Source of the DNA: Filosporella fistucella
Lineage: Eukaryota; Ascomycota; Leotiomycetes; Helotiales
Direction: 5' to 3'
DNA: 64,000 nucleotides
Assembly: GCA_030077755.1 (NCBI GenBank)
Contig: JAQJZZ010000008.1
Coordinates: 2,976,001-3,040,000, forward strand
Part shown: positions 23,484 to 35,653 of the stretch, piece by piece
How the letters are laid out: every line of letters begins with the position of its first letter
How positions within the stretch are numbered: position 1 is the first letter of the stretch
Notes under the pieces: generated by a model
Databases searched by the model: none
Seen by the model: only the letters and a program-made list of their open reading frames with translations
Told to the model about the DNA's origin: nothing
Program-made: the position numbers and the translations under genes

Positions 23484-25310
23484 ATGGACAGACTAAGAGT
23501 GATATAACGAGCTCCTGTATCACGTAAGTAATGATCTGAGTTCAAGGGGGCTCTACCATTTGAAACAAATGAAAGTGTTGATGCTGTTATTAGTGTGTCA
23601 GTTCAGATGGCAAAATGCCAGAGGCCGGAGCCCTGATTGCCTGGCATATATCGAGTAAACGCAGGCTCCCTCGTAGCAGGGAACAGAAGAAGGGAAAGAG
23701 GGATTACGGGCAGACGAACATATCCTGTTGGGTGGAGAGGATCGCTGGTCCATATCCTGTGGGTGTATCCTGTGGGCGGATCCAAGAGAGATTAAGAATC
23801 ACGATACTAAGAAAGATAGCAACCCACATTGGAGCATAAGTGTAGATAGTTGCGATCGCGGTTAGTTTCGTTGGATTATATTGTGAAAACTCGCCAAATC
23901 AAACTTAATTGTCGTATATATTACTCCGAAATTCTGATGCCTTTTCCCCCTATCCTGTAACCAATAAATCAATTAGTATTGACCACAAGTATTATTGGAT
24001 TGGCTCGAGGAATAGGAGTCTACGCACCAGAGAGGATGGCTGCAAAGCGGACAAATGGTTTCGACATTGTTTGGTTGCAATCGAAAACTCATCGCATCAC
24101 CACTCCTATGGTCAGACATGGCAACAGTAAATGGTCACGTGGGTTCAAGATTGGCATAAGTTGGCACAAGAAAGTCTGGATAGCGCTCAGCTAACGAGTA
24201 GGCGTGCGACAAGTTTTCGATGCTTGAGATCGAAAACTTCCCGCTACGGCTGGCCCCTTCATTAAGTGCCAACGGACAACTCGCCTTACCCATCAATCTA
24301 CTGTGGCAATAAGGCACCATCCAATCCCAAGTCTGCGCCCTTCTCAAATTGCATGAGAGCTCGCCCGATTGTGGTGGTGCCCTACTAAGCGATGGCTGGG
24401 CATTGGAGAATGGAAGCCACAGCTTCTCCGGACACAAACGTCTGCGCATGATTTCATTCATCGGATTGGCTGCGAATCTGTGAGCCTCGAACGGTGAGAC
24501 AGAATTGAAGAACAGCAGCATTGGAGCCCTACTGAGCGGAGGTGACCATATGACATGGTCTTGATTCCCTGATTGGTAATCCCACAGAGGAGCCTCGAAA
24601 TGCGGGACACAATCGAAGGAATGCGCATTTGAGCCCTATCACACCGACATGATAATGCGAATAATGCTGATTCCCTGATTGATAACTCCACAGAGAGCCT
24701 CGAAAGGTGTAACGCGTCTTTGCGTCCCATCATGTGGGGCTGAAAAAACATCGTCGAGTTCCTCGCGACTGGGTAATACCATATGAAACGATGAAATGGT
24801 GGACTCGCAAAAACCCAAATGAGTTCTTCGTAATGTTTCCAATTTCAGGACTCGACCAAAAATGGAGCATAATGTGATATTCATTGTGTCTGAGAATGTT
24901 ATCGAGAGTGGTAGGTGTGATGTATGCTGGAGATGGACTGGAGAATAAAATCGGAAACCTCCTTCAGGGCTGAGTCACGACTTCCCGGAGATCAAAGAAA
25001 TAGAAAGTTTCAAAATAGAATAGGGCGCAAACTTGCGCGGAAGGATTTGAATAACGAAGAAGGGATTGCACAGTGCGTAGAAACGAAAGGGCTAGAAAGA
25101 CAAGACGATAGTATGAGGAGAAGAGGTCACGCATTTCTTGACGGATAGTGAGAAATTTATATACGCAGTGAGTCGTTAATCATTTTCGCCATCAGCTTTT
25201 CTCCCGCCCCGCTTCTCCTGCCAAGAATAGGCATATATACATTTTGTTCCCAAGAAGCCGACAACTTATGCAGAACTGATACTCAAGCACTTCGTGAAAT
25301 CTCAAGCTCA
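23484..25310. other. Intergenic with degenerate repeats
   Basis: The left end should be the zinc-finger gene's promoter and the right end the cutinase gene's 3' flank. A degenerate tandem array occupies about 24482-24720. Minus-strand frames at 24135-24521 and 24458-24751 run through that array and show no domain; they are not called. Confidence 0.4.
24482..24720. repeat. Degenerate tandem repeat, ~105-108 bp unit
   Basis: The start GAGCCTCGAA recurs at 24482, 24590 and 24695, giving units of 108 and 105 bp and a truncated third. Within units the order is conserved: GCATTGGAGCCCTA or GCATTTGAGCCCTA, then TGATTCCCTGATTG, then a CCACAGAG boundary. Divergence is considerable, so the duplication is old. 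Confidence 0.7.
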
Positions 25311-26116
25311 CTAGAGCCCCGCCAAAGAAACCACGAACTTCGCAGCTGTACCAGCATCAATTTTGTACTATATCATCAGCGTCGTATCCTCACCGTAGGG
25401 TTAGAGAACTTACATTCAAGTGAGGAGGCAATACCAGGATTCCACCGTCACAAATATTGTCGCCATCGTGACAAATGGTCAAGATTTTGGATGCTGGAAT
25501 CAAACCAACGGCGGCGCCTTTGAATGGATCGCCGAACATGACAACTATTTCTGTAAGTACGTATCCAGAATCGATAATGAGGGAAAGCATACCAGATGAT
25601 ACCTTTGCTGCTGTGGAAGTGGAGAGTTGACGAGCTGCGTTGTGTACCAATTGGGCACCTTGACTGTTTGACTATTAGCATCCATTGCCGCTGTTGCACT
25701 GTACGAATGGCAAGAGATGTATCATACCTATATCCACTCATTACGACCTTCGTGTTCGGGCAAGCAGTTACAGCTTTCTCCACCAAACCAGCCATCGTCG
25801 TACTTCCAGGTCCATCTCCTCCTTGCAAGAATCCAAGAACAGAAGCCGGATAATCCACACCTTGAACAGCGAGATTAGAGATACCTGTCAGATTTGCAAC
25901 TGCTTGAAAGAATGGTGGACCGGTACTTTCGCCAACATTTCCAGGAGACGTAGTACCACGAGCAAATATGATGGTAAGTGGTTTGCAAGGCGTGCCGTTT
26001 AGGAGATCGGATTGAGTGGTGAGTGTAAGATCAGTGACTCTTTTGAATAGAGAGTCAAGGGGAAATGCGGATATGAGAGGAAGACCAAGCAAGAGGATGG
26101 AAGCGGAGAACTGCAT
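25311..26116 (-). CDS. Secreted cutinase (CE5 family)
   Basis: Serine esterase that hydrolyses the plant-surface polyester cutin. Exons 26116-25728, 25663-25593, 25550-25414 and 25367-25311 give 217 residues. Introns are 64, 42 and 46 bp. The N-terminus is a clear signal peptide (MQFSASILLLGLPLISAFP). Family landmarks are all present: FARGTTSPGNVGE near residue 50, the nucleophile in GYSQG (Ser130, its codon split AG/T by intron 1), GDPFKG, the acid in GDNIC (Asp184) flanked by the paired cysteines C180 and C187, and the base in PPHLNY (His197). Length agrees with typical fungal cutinases. Both neighbours are unrelated genes more than 1 kb away. Confidence 0.95.
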
Positions 26117-27963
26117 TTTGAGGGATGAGAACGGGGCGGAAGAAGAGCAAACGAGTCAATGACCAAGAAGGATTATGAGGAGAGAGCTGAGAACTTCCAC
26201 AACGCAACGCCAAAATTCATGGTCTCACTCAAGACTAAAATACACCATCGTGATATACCCTTCAATCCATAAAAACTCAAAAAAGGAATTTACAACATTT
26301 ATCCGGCACTTACTCGATCACAAGAACTACCTTACTCATGATCATGGCATAATGATAGGTCTTCCACGATTGTAGATCTTGATATCGGACGCAGAAACGC
26401 GGGGAAGCGAAGTGCAAAGAGGAAGTTGTTCCTGATTTAGTATTGTAGCCGCTCTCTAAATGCTTGGCGATGCTCTAAGCGGTGTGTGTGTGAAGTTTGT
26501 GAGATGTGATTGGAGGAACAGGAAGGGAAGGTGAGATTTCAATTGCAAAGAAGGAAAAGCTAGAGAGATGAAGCCGGTTGGCGATATGCCGGGAGTTGAA
26601 CGTGATGGGGTTTTGCGATTAAAGGTGGAGTATTCGGGTCAAAGAGCTGCCAAGATTATTGCCGCTTGGGGGAAATGAGGATATAATGCGTATTTTAATG
26701 ATCGTAAAGCACTTGCTGAACTTAGACCATTGAAACAACCAAGGATTTTGCATGTAAACCAAGAAAAGAAAACATCATATTCTAAATTTTCAATCTTGAA
26801 TAGATTGTGATAGACTTCTCCACATGCCATTGTCTTGCCCCGAGGTCATTGCGGTAGCTATGAACAGCCTAGTGTCCTTGTCATCCAGTTTTTGGCAGCG
26901 GAAAATGCTCTTTTCGGATTGCAGCCCGATGCAAAATCAAGTGGTCATTGGGACAAAATCTAAAGTTGCATTGAGCGAAAGAGGGTTAGATAAAAACTAT
27001 ACAAAGCAGGTTATAAGTAAGGATTTAATGCTTTCTGTTCGTCTGAGTGTGTTGGACGCGTGGTGTTGTGAGATTTTTCTTTTCCTGGACGCGACTGAGG
27101 GTGTGAAGACTTGGAAAGGAGCAGCTCGGAACGAAGTTTATCCGCTGAGTCAGGTGACTTTGTCAACACTCCCGCCTTGGCATTTTCTTTCCTGTCTCCG
27201 GGCACTTCATTTATATCTTCAATCCAATGTTGGATTCAGCATGCAGTGAGGCACCAGTATTAGCTTCCGTTGCCATCAAAAACAAAGCTACCCTTCGTAA
27301 TCCCTGAAGAACTAGTGTCATCCTAACACACACGTGACAGACCGATCCTCCACCTCCCACTTCCACACTTGCGGCTCTTTGCCTCGAGACATACAGCCTA
27401 CATGTCTTGCATAAAGATATAACACCTCGGAAATCCTTCCCTTTTTATCACTCTCCTAGCCGATCTTACCTACATATCCTCGGTTACGTCTCCTATCCAT
27501 CAATTTGACTGGCTTCCACAATATTGCCAAGTGGCCAAGCCAAAAAATGCTGGGCACACCCACAATTCCTTTCCAAACTCAAGACAAATCCCCAGAGTTC
27601 CCCGCAGAAATATTGATCTGGGCACTGGGGAAACTGTAGCCTCCATGTACATTGCTTGCGTCCCAAGATTTATTGAGTCAAAGATAATGATCTGATTTGT
27701 GCTTCTTCGAGATGAAGTGGAACCTACCCCTCACTATATCGCATGACTATTTCGCATGGTATTGTCTTGGAAATGCGAGTTATCTACGGGATGAGGTGGT
27801 AATGACTACTTAGGGGCCCATTCCTCTGGATACAAGTATAGATCTGCGGACCCGATAATCAGGGTCATCAATTCTAGATTCTTCTTTCTGACCTTATTTA
27901 TACATCAATCTTTTATTGAGGACAGACTTGTTCATCTGAGTTGTTCTCCTTAACTTCTTTAAG
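26117..27963. promoter_or_regulatory. Divergent intergenic region, cutinase and MFS genes
   Basis: About 1.85 kb between a minus-strand cutinase gene and a plus-strand transporter gene, so it holds both promoters. AGATAA near 27681 and CGATAA near 27853 fit the HGATAR consensus of nitrogen-type GATA factors upstream of the transporter; single matches are weak evidence. The plus-strand frame at 26824-27249 (141 codons) has no recognisable domain and is not called. Confidence 0.4.
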
Positions 27964-29681
27964 ATGTCTTCAGTCCAACCTCATCACGTTGATAGGACTT
28001 CAAGTGCTGAAGATGTTGAAATCTCTGCGAGTGAGAAGTATGAGCCTATTCATATCGAGAAAGTGGAAGGCCAGAGAAGTCAAGTTGAATATGGTATTGA
28101 TGCAGCACATCAGAAGAAAGTCATGTAAGTGTATGGAGATTCTCATCAACAAATCAAGCTGATCCTTTACAGCCGACGCATCGACATTCGTCTCCTACCT
28201 ATTCTGGGATTGATGTATTCCATCTCGCTGGTTGACAGAACCAATCTTGGTTTGGCTCTCGTAGCTGGAATGCAAAAGGATTTGGCTTTGGCTGTTGGAG
28301 ATCGATATACCATTATCGTAATGGTCTTCTTCGTGGCTTATATCTTGTTCGAAATTCCAAGTGTATGTCACTCACCTCGATTGAACCCACAATCTAATAC
28401 ATCGTAGAATCTCATTCTCCCAAAAGCTGGTCCAGCAAACTGGCTTGCTTTCCTCGGTGTCGGTTTTGGCTCTATTCTTATCGGCATGGCATTCACAGAA
28501 TCATGGGGTACCATGGCACTTTGCCGAGCTCTTCTTGGTGTACTGGAAGCTGGTTTTCTTCCTGGATGCACATATTTGATTACTTGCTGGTATACTCGTT
28601 TCGAAGTTGGCAAGCGACTTTCAGGCTTTTGGATCTTGTCTGTCTTGACAGGAGGTTTCTCGGCCATTTTTGCATACGTCTTGACTCTACTGAGAGGCAA
28701 GAGTGGTCTCAATGGCTGGCAATGTTTGTACCCTTCATATCCTATCAATTCATCCTAACCTATTATAGGGATCTTCCTTGTCGAAGGACTCATCACAGTA
28801 GTGGTTTGTGTTATTGGCTGGTTCATCATCGTCGACTTCCCCAACAAAGCGGATAAATTCCTCGCCCCAGAAGAGAAACAATTCGTCATCGATCGTATTA
28901 ACAATGATCGAGGTGATGCCGAAGAAGATCAGATCAATGGTCGTCGCATCTTACACCACTTGAAGGATTGGAAGATTTACTTCTGGGCTTTCAATCTGAT
29001 GTCAAGCACCCTCCCAGGATATGCATATAGTTACTTCTTACCAGTCATATTGAAACAAGGAATGGGATACAGTACTGCGCAAAGTCAATTGCTTAGTGCA
29101 CCTCCATATGTGTTGGCTGCGGTCATGACATATATCAGCGGGTATTTGGGAGACAAGTATCACATTCGAGGGCCATTGATTGCTATTCATCAATTGGTGA
29201 CTGCTACTGGGATGTTGATTACTGCATACGGCAAAATTAACGGAGTACGATATTTTGGAGCATTTTTGGGTATGTTTTCCAGAATCGTGGATGAGAAAGA
29301 CTGACAATAATAGGCATCGGATTCTTGCAATACTGCATCCCAGGTGTCCTTACCTTCCAAGCCAACAACATCACGTCTCATTCCAAGCGTGCTGTTGCAT
29401 CTGCAACATGTATGATGGGTGGTGGTCTGGGTGGCATTTTTGCCAGTGTTGCGTTCAAATCAGTTGAGAGCCCAAAGTATACTGTAAGTAACCTGATTCC
29501 AATCTCAACAAGTAAAGTACTGATGTACATTCAGACCGGCATTTTCGTCACACTCGGCACATCATTGACAAGTATTGCGTTGATCTCAATCATGGATTTC
29601 TATTTCTGGCGTCAGAATAAGAAGGCTCGCGCTGGACAGAGACGGATTGAGGGAATGGAGAATTGGTATTATACTTATTAA
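27964..29681 (+). CDS. MFS transporter, allantoate/ACS (Dal5-like) family
   Basis: Plasma-membrane carrier for small organic anions or vitamins. Six exons (27964-28124, 28173-28362, 28408-28723, 28769-29269, 29314-29483, 29535-29681) join in frame to 494 residues. Introns are 44-51 bp. The ~50-residue N-terminus is hydrophilic. The first membrane segment is followed by SLVDRTNLGLALVAGM, the hallmark of the anion:cation symporter branch (Dal5, Tna1, Liz1 relatives). LCRALLGVLEAGFLPG in the fourth segment and YRNDRGDAEEDQ-like acidic loop between the halves also fit; GGGLGGIFAS lies near the C-terminal half. The substrate (allantoate, nicotinate, pantothenate or other) cannot be told. Confidence 0.92.
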
Positions 29682-30395
29682 AAGGGGTGCTTGGAGTTGT
29701 ATTTAGATACTCGCACTGGAAACAGTCTCTTGGTATGCAAGGAAATACGACAATAGAGAGTTCCTATAAGTAATAATAAAGTTCAATCAATGCAATGTCT
29801 CGTGCCCAATGGTGATATAGATTTTGTATCCGATGTATACTTTCTCTTACAAGTATTCCCTCACCTAGTGCACCAAACCTGCAAGGCCACAATAAAACCA
29901 CGAACATCATTTTCTGTCCCACCGAACCTGGAACCATTATCTCAATACCTTCCCATTTATCGACCCATAATCAAGCCATTCAAATTCTAAATCGCATTCG
30001 ACTCTATCTCCGACACCATGCCACTATTCCCGCACCCCGCACTCCCCGCCGAGGCTGAAATTCCCTACCCCACAACCGGCCAACATTCCACTTCACGCCT
30101 CACCCACGCATCTGCGACTCGAAAAGTATGACATCGCTCATCTGAACGAATCATACACCTATCACCGTTAAATGACGCAGCTAAAACTTAGGTAAACTAT
30201 GAATTGTAACTCGGTACAATGTACCCCGCTTCGATAACGTTGTTAGCATGGAGGCACCAGTGTAGCTACTACGTAGTACAAGAGATACCCCTCTTTATAT
30301 ATAATATATAATCTGGATAGTTTCGATATCCATCAAGGTTACCAACAAGGTTTTCTCTGTTTCTGAATTGAGTTTTATTAGACATTTTATTAAGG
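29682..30395. promoter_or_regulatory. Intergenic, promoter of the alcohol dehydrogenase gene
   Basis: The first part is the transporter's 3' UTR and terminator region. A run of TA-rich sequence near 30294-30312 (TTATATATAATATATAATC) lies about 90 bp upstream of the start at 30396 and could serve as a TATA element. No other gene seen. Confidence 0.4.
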
Positions 30396-31843
30396 ATGGC
30401 TTCGAATGGTGATTCAAATGGTACTTCTACTCAGCCGGAGATACCTAAGACGTGTAAAGCTGGTGTGGTTGTAAATGAAGGTAATTTACCTCTCATCAAT
30501 CTGTAACCCAATTCGTTCATAAATTGGAATTATGGAATAGTTTCATTCCGAAGAACTTACTAACACCATTAGGCCCCGATTTCCGCGTTGAAATCCAAGA
30601 TGTACCAGTCCCAGAACCAGGTTCGTCCCTTTCCCATCCTTCAAACCAATCTAACACCTTTACAGGTCCCGATGAAGTCCTCCTCCGTCTCAACGCAACC
30701 GGTCTCTGCATGTCCGATATCCACTTTATGGTCAACGACTGGGCCGTTCCTCCCATGTCAACTTTCAACGTAAAATGTGCTGGACATGAAGGAGCAGGCG
30801 TGGTAGTGAAAGTAGGAGCTAATGTAAAGGGGTGGAAAGTAGGTGATAGAGGAGGTGTGAAGCCGCTTTGGGATGTATGTGGGAATTGTGAGCAGTGCTG
30901 GGATGGGAAGGAAAATTATTGTCAGAAGGGTGTTTATACTGGGTTGGCTGCTACTGGTATGTTCCCTTGCCTCTGGTTCTGTATTTCTTTTGGGTGGAAA
31001 TGACTTCAAAGATATGTTATGGATTTGAGATTGAAGTTCACTGACAATTCAAAGGCACTTACCAACAATACATCACCTCACCCGCTAAATACACCTCTCC
31101 CATCCCTGAAGGAGTATCCGACTACATCGCCGGTCCCATCATGTGTTCCGCCTCAACTATGCACCGCGCTCTCATCGACTCCGGTCTCAAACCCGGTAAC
31201 TGGGTTGTATTTCCTGGGGGTGGAGGTGGAGTAGGCATTCAAGGAGTTCAACTCGCAAAAGCGATGGGTATGCGATCAATCGTTATCGATACAGGCGCTG
31301 CTAAGAAGAAACTTTCCCTGGAAATGGGAGCTGAGTCTTTTATCGATTTTAAGGAAGTTAGTGATGTGACGGCAGAGGTTACAAAGGTTGCTGGTGGTGT
31401 GGGTGCGCACGGTGTTATTGTTACTGCGTATCAGGCGTATAATAGTGCTATCTCGTACATTGGAGCTAGGATCGGAGGCGTGATTATGTGTGTTGGATTG
31501 CGTATGTTTCTCTTTCTCTTATCTGTCTCTATCAATTTGATACTCAACATCAACCCACTTCAAAGTCCCTTGCAGAGAAGTAATTTACTAACAGGAACTA
31601 GCACCAAAAGATCTCATCACCATCGGAGCAGACCCATCTCACTTCGCCTTCCGCAACCTGAAAATCATCGGAAGTCTTGTGGGTACTATGCAAGATACTG
31701 CTATGGCGCTTGAGTATGCTCAACGAGGCTTGTTAAAGCAGATTTGTGAGGTTAGAGGATTGAGTCAGATGCCTGAGAGTGTACAACAATTGAGGAGAGG
31801 AGAAATTGCGGGAAGAGTTGTGATTGATTTCAATAAAGCGTAG
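30396..31843 (+). CDS. Zinc-dependent alcohol dehydrogenase
   Basis: Medium-chain NAD(P)-dependent alcohol dehydrogenase, oxidising or reducing primary alcohols and aldehydes in the cytosol. Five exons (30396-30480, 30573-30620, 30666-30956, 31055-31501, 31602-31843) give 370 residues; each intron is phase 1 and in frame. Visible motifs: catalytic zinc ligands in TGLCMSDIH and GHEGAGVVVKVG; the four structural-zinc cysteines in CGNCEQCWDGKENYC; and the nucleotide-binding turn FPGGGGGVGIQG. Length is close to Adh1-type enzymes, with about 20 extra Ser/Asn-rich residues at the N-terminus. Substrate is not predictable. The nearest genes (MFS carrier upstream, F-box gene downstream) give no clear pathway context. 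Confidence 0.93.
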
Positions 31844-32394
31844 GCAGTGAATACAGGGACAGAGGCTACCTGTGAAAGCAAGGAAGGCCGAGAGGGGGGG
31901 CTTCGGTAGGAGTGAGTTGTGTTAGAAAATTCATGAAGACAAACCTTTATCATTCTCCAAAATGTGGATCTCCTCGATCTGTGATTCTGGCAAACTTCTC
32001 AATTGATCTACACGGTGGTAGTACCTTAGCAGATATAGTGTCAAGCAGTCCCAGAAAGTCTCGTGGATAGTAATCAGTAAGCGACGAGAAATTATTGAGA
32101 AAGCCAATCAATGTGATTGCCATCTCGTACATACAAGTACTCAAAATCAAACGTTCAGGAAATCAGTGAATCGCTAACCCAAATTATTCGTCTGCGACTC
32201 CACTCAGCATTTTGAATACTGGATTAGACAAGGGTAGCAAAAGTACCTACACGAGAGGCAGCAACGTCACGTGAAATGCTCGACGATGGATCTCACCACC
32301 TGTCGAGACTTTCAACTCCTCTCTACGTAGCCCTTCCATTCCATTCATCATTCTTTCATACCATTCTCTCAACCCCAATTCTCAATTTACCAAC
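31844..32394. promoter_or_regulatory. Intergenic, promoter of the F-box gene
   Basis: 551 bp holding the dehydrogenase 3' UTR and the F-box promoter. A CT-rich stretch runs into the start codon (about 32310-32394), typical of fungal leaders. No gene is supported. Confidence 0.4.
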
Positions 32395-34053
32395 ATGGTC
32401 CATAAAATTAATCTAGACTCTCTATCCCTCGAGCTCCTAGACCAAATAATGACGTACCTTCCTCTTCTTCAAGACCAGCTTCACCTTTTTCAAACCTCAA
32501 AAAAACTACACCAACGCCTCTTATCACGATTCTACTCATCGTGGAGATATAATCGAAGAGAGCATTCTTTTAAATCACTCTATTGTTTTCTGAGAACTAT
32601 TGCTGAAAATCCGGATATTGCTGCTGGGGTTCAGACGTTGGATCTACAGGAATGGGATGAGAAGCCTGAGGAATGGACGGGGTACTCTGGTGGTAGTGAT
32701 TATGAGGATGGTCTTGATTCTGGATCTGAATCTGGATCTGAATCTGGAAATCAGATAGGTGAGGATACCCAGATTGAGGAGCACGCGTCTGATGATCTCA
32801 ACATCCCGCAAAACAAAGCGCAAGATCTTCGCTCCCACGAAGAAGTATACGATGCTTCCCTTCCTCTCTTCAAACAATGCACACATACTCTAGACCTTCC
32901 AGAACATGTCCACCTTCAGTTAATCACTGATCTCGAATCCCGAATACCCGATGCTCTCCTCTGCCTTCTCCTCTTCCACCTCCCAGGTCTCAAAACACTC
33001 TATCTTGTGATCCCCGAAGAAGAATCCGCAATCATCAATATCCCTGCGAGAAACAGTTCCTCTCCTAGAAATAATATAACCAATCTCCCGAGCGTAGAAA
33101 GTATCTACATCTGTTCCAGTCTCACCATCGGAATCAAAGGCCACAGAGTTTACGATCTCCCATTAGATGATAAAATCGTCCCGCTCTTCCATCTCCCCTC
33201 TCTTCACTCGCTGTATACCCTTACAACCACAGGCTTCAACCCATTCATGACCGACTATCCCTCCCAAGTCCTCGCTCCCGTGTTTCGAAGCTCAACGATA
33301 ACCTCTCTATCTTTTGATGAGAGCCAAGCTCCTCCTAAAGATATCTTATCTTGCATATCTCTTGTCAAAGAACTAAGAACATTGAGATGGAGTCAAAATT
33401 TCCAGTGTTTCTCTCCGGGTTCTTGTATTACTCCGTTCTATCCTGAGCTTCTTACGACTTTGAGAGGGTATAAGGAATTGTTGGAAGTATTAGATTTGGA
33501 TTTGAGGATTGGACAGTGTAGGGTTAAAGGACATGTTGGGAATCCGTCTGTAAAGGAAGAGGAACTGAATGAGTTGAATAGAGAGAGATGGACTAGAGAT
33601 GGACATATAATTGGGAGTATGAACGAGTTTGAGAGATTGCGGGTGTTGAAAATTGATCCTGTTGCGTTGTGTGGAGACGGGATGAGAGGGGTTGCTAGAG
33701 AGAAATTGATGGAGGTGATTCCGCAGGGAATCAGGGAATTGGAACTGAGATTTTCGGTAGGATATTCGAAAGAGGGGTGGAAGAGTGATGGCCAAGTTGG
33801 AGAGATGGTCTGGATTAAAGCTGTTGAGGAATGGATTAGGGAGGATGAGGTGAGGATATTGCAACTGAAGGTGGCAAATTCTTCGAAAATTTTCGAGATG
33901 AATAGAGACGTAGTACTATTTGAAGGTATCAAGGATTCTTGCAGAGAAAATGGTGTCAAATTCTCGTTGGAGAGGGACGATTCAGAGTACATGACTACGG
34001 AAAAATATTTCCTAGATATATTGCCTACCAGGAGGCCAGGCAGGGATTTCTAA
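32395..34053 (+). CDS. F-box-like protein with acidic repeat tract
   Basis: Single-exon gene of 552 residues starting in a CCAACATGG context. Residues about 3-55 (LDSLSLELLDQIMTYLP, then HLFQTSKKLHQRLL) match an F-box, which docks to Skp1 in SCF ubiquitin ligases. Residues about 97-120 form an acidic low-complexity tract from a 12-bp repeat (SGSESGSESG). The remainder has irregular Leu-rich stretches that could be degenerate leucine-rich repeats for substrate recognition. Fungi carry many such genes with fast-evolving C-terminal parts. It converges tail to tail with the next gene, only 113 bp apart. The substrate is unknown. Confidence 0.8.
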   Translation: MVHKINLDSLSLELLDQIMTYLPLLQDQLHLFQTSKKLHQRLLSRFYSSWRYNRREHSFKSLYCFLRTIAENPDIAAGVQTLDLQEWDEKPEEWTGYSGGSDYEDGLDSGSESGSESGNQIGEDTQIEEHASDDLNIPQNKAQDLRSHEEVYDASLPLFKQCTHTLDLPEHVHLQLITDLESRIPDALLCLLLFHLPGLKTLYLVIPEEESAIINIPARNSSSPRNNITNLPSVESIYICSSLTIGIKGHRVYDLPLDDKIVPLFHLPSLHSLYTLTTTGFNPFMTDYPSQVLAPVFRSSTITSLSFDESQAPPKDILSCISLVKELRTLRWSQNFQCFSPGSCITPFYPELLTTLRGYKELLEVLDLDLRIGQCRVKGHVGNPSVKEEELNELNRERWTRDGHIIGSMNEFERLRVLKIDPVALCGDGMRGVAREKLMEVIPQGIRELELRFSVGYSKEGWKSDGQVGEMVWIKAVEEWIREDEVRILQLKVANSSKIFEMNRDVVLFEGIKDSCRENGVKFSLERDDSEYMTTEKYFLDILPTRRPGRDF

Positions 34054-34075
34054 CCAGATCCATTAGGGATATCCC

Positions 34076-34090
34076 AAAAAAAAAAAAAAA
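34076..34090. repeat. Homopolymer A15 between convergent genes
   Basis: Fifteen consecutive A residues lie 22 bp after the F-box stop, between it and the convergent gene ending at 34167. It could be a 3'-end element or a relic of a poly(A) insertion; no retroposed sequence is evident. Confidence 0.6.
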
Positions 34091-34166
34091 GAAATACAAT
34101 CATGACGCTCGCTCAGTCTAAAACAACAACAATACATCTCCAGCCGAAGTCCCACTTCCATGAAAC

Positions 34167-34923
34167 TCAGTGCAGGCTCCCCAACGCCTCTTTCCCAAAT
34201 TTGACAAGTTCTCCATTATTGACAGTAGACTTATCGTTTCCCTCGAGAGCCATTTTAAGCAACGCAGCAGCTAGAACATCAACTCTAATACTCGGCGCCA
34301 AACCCATAAGAGAACTCTTGACTCCACCGTTCTTAGCCAACACAGCTGAAGGCCGAGCGATGAAGACGTCAACTCCCTTGTGCTCATCTGCATATTCCAG
34401 CAATTTCGTCTCCGTTTCGCCCTAAGAAGAATCAATTTTATGCTTACGGAGGTGAGGGAATGAATCATGCTATGAAAAGGGGGAGAAGAACGGGGCAACA
34501 TACAGCTACTTTCCTAGAATCGGGATATAACCAAACATGTTCTTTCTGATTCCTGACAGCGAGAACCCCGCTCACAAACACAAATTTGAATCGTTTTCCT
34601 TCTGGCATGGCAAGTTGAGAGAAAGCTTGGAGAGCAGTGAGAGAATATTGCATCGTAACTTTACGGGTGATATCTGCGTTTGTTGATTTTGCTCCGATGG
34701 TCCAGATACATCCCTCCACTCCGTCCAATTGCCCCAATACTTCCGCAGAATATGATCCGAAATCTTCCATCAGTATAACTTTTACTTTCGGATCGGCCAT
34801 CACAAACGCAGGTAAGGCTTTACGGGAAAGAGCCACGATAGAAGATATATGTGGATGTGCAAGAGCTTGAAGGAGGATTTCGTGCCCGATGAAGCCGGTG
34901 GGTCCGGAGAGGAGAAGTTTCAT
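34167..34923 (-). CDS. NAD(P)-binding Rossmann protein (SDR/NmrA-like)
   Basis: Two exons, 34923-34504 and 34421-34167, separated by an 82-bp intron, give 224 residues. The N-terminus MKLLLSGPTGFIGHEIL has the GxxGxxG nucleotide-binding turn right after the first beta strand, as in atypical short-chain dehydrogenases and NmrA-like sensors. IWTIGAKS near residue 80, then FVFVSGVLAVRNQK, fit the fourth and fifth strands. No clear catalytic YxxxK is visible, so it may be a regulatory or atypical member. It is short for an epimerase, with only a small C-terminal part. It converges with the F-box gene. Confidence 0.85.
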
Positions 34924-35653
34924 CTTGGAAATATGAGATTGTATCTTTTCCTTGTTGCGTATATAAAGTAGTCAAGATTATCGTATGACTAAAGTATATA
35001 GTAATAGACTTTGAACAGAAATTGAGAAGGTTAAATAATGGAAGGAAAGAGCGACATATAGATGATATTTATCTTCCTCTAAAATGCGATGGCAACTTAC
35101 GCATTCGCATACGAATAATACTTCCCCGGGTTTCCGATATCATTACACCGGCTACAAAAACAGACATGAGGCATGACCCGACTTTGACCTGATGTCGTCA
35201 ATTGCATGCTTTTGTTGGTGGTATGTGCCTGATGCAAGCGCCAAATTGTCCCGTCCCTCTCCCATTCGGGCTGTTTGGTCGGCTGGATGTTATGCCGGTA
35301 ATGCACGTGACTATATTCTCCTTTCGACACGGCAGATTTACACCGCTTTCTTTATAAGGCGACGAGGATGTACCAAATTCGAAGCAATCAGGTGACGATT
35401 TAATATCAATATCAGCGATCGCTGTATGAATTCTGCTTGCTCGTGCCAATTGCGTTAAAGGACTTGAATCTTATCAATCTATGATGTTGTAAAGCTGTGT
35501 TCAAGCCACTACAAACCCGTGAGTACCACATCGTATCTGTTTCCGTATAGGTACTTACTCACATCTATTTAGTTTCCAGCAAAACAAAAATTTTCCTGGA
35601 CGAGAGGATTCAAAAAGCTCACTCGTTACCTTATCTAGGGCTAGAATGATAAT
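34924..35653. promoter_or_regulatory. Divergent intergenic region
   Basis: 730 bp between the divergent NAD(P)-binding gene (minus) and the gene at 35654 (plus); holds both promoters. TATA-like AT-rich sequence occurs near 34961 and 35641. Frames at 35097-35449 have no domain and overlap on both strands, so are not called. Confidence 0.4.

Noticed and set aside
24135..24751. Two minus-strand frames of 128 and 97 codons
   Set aside because: They run across a degenerate tandem array and have no recognisable protein features.
26824..27249. 141-codon open frame
   Set aside because: No domain or splice structure and it lies in a divergent promoter region.
33438..33992. 184-codon minus-strand frame
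   Set aside because: Entirely antisense to the single-exon F-box gene, whose protein features are clear.
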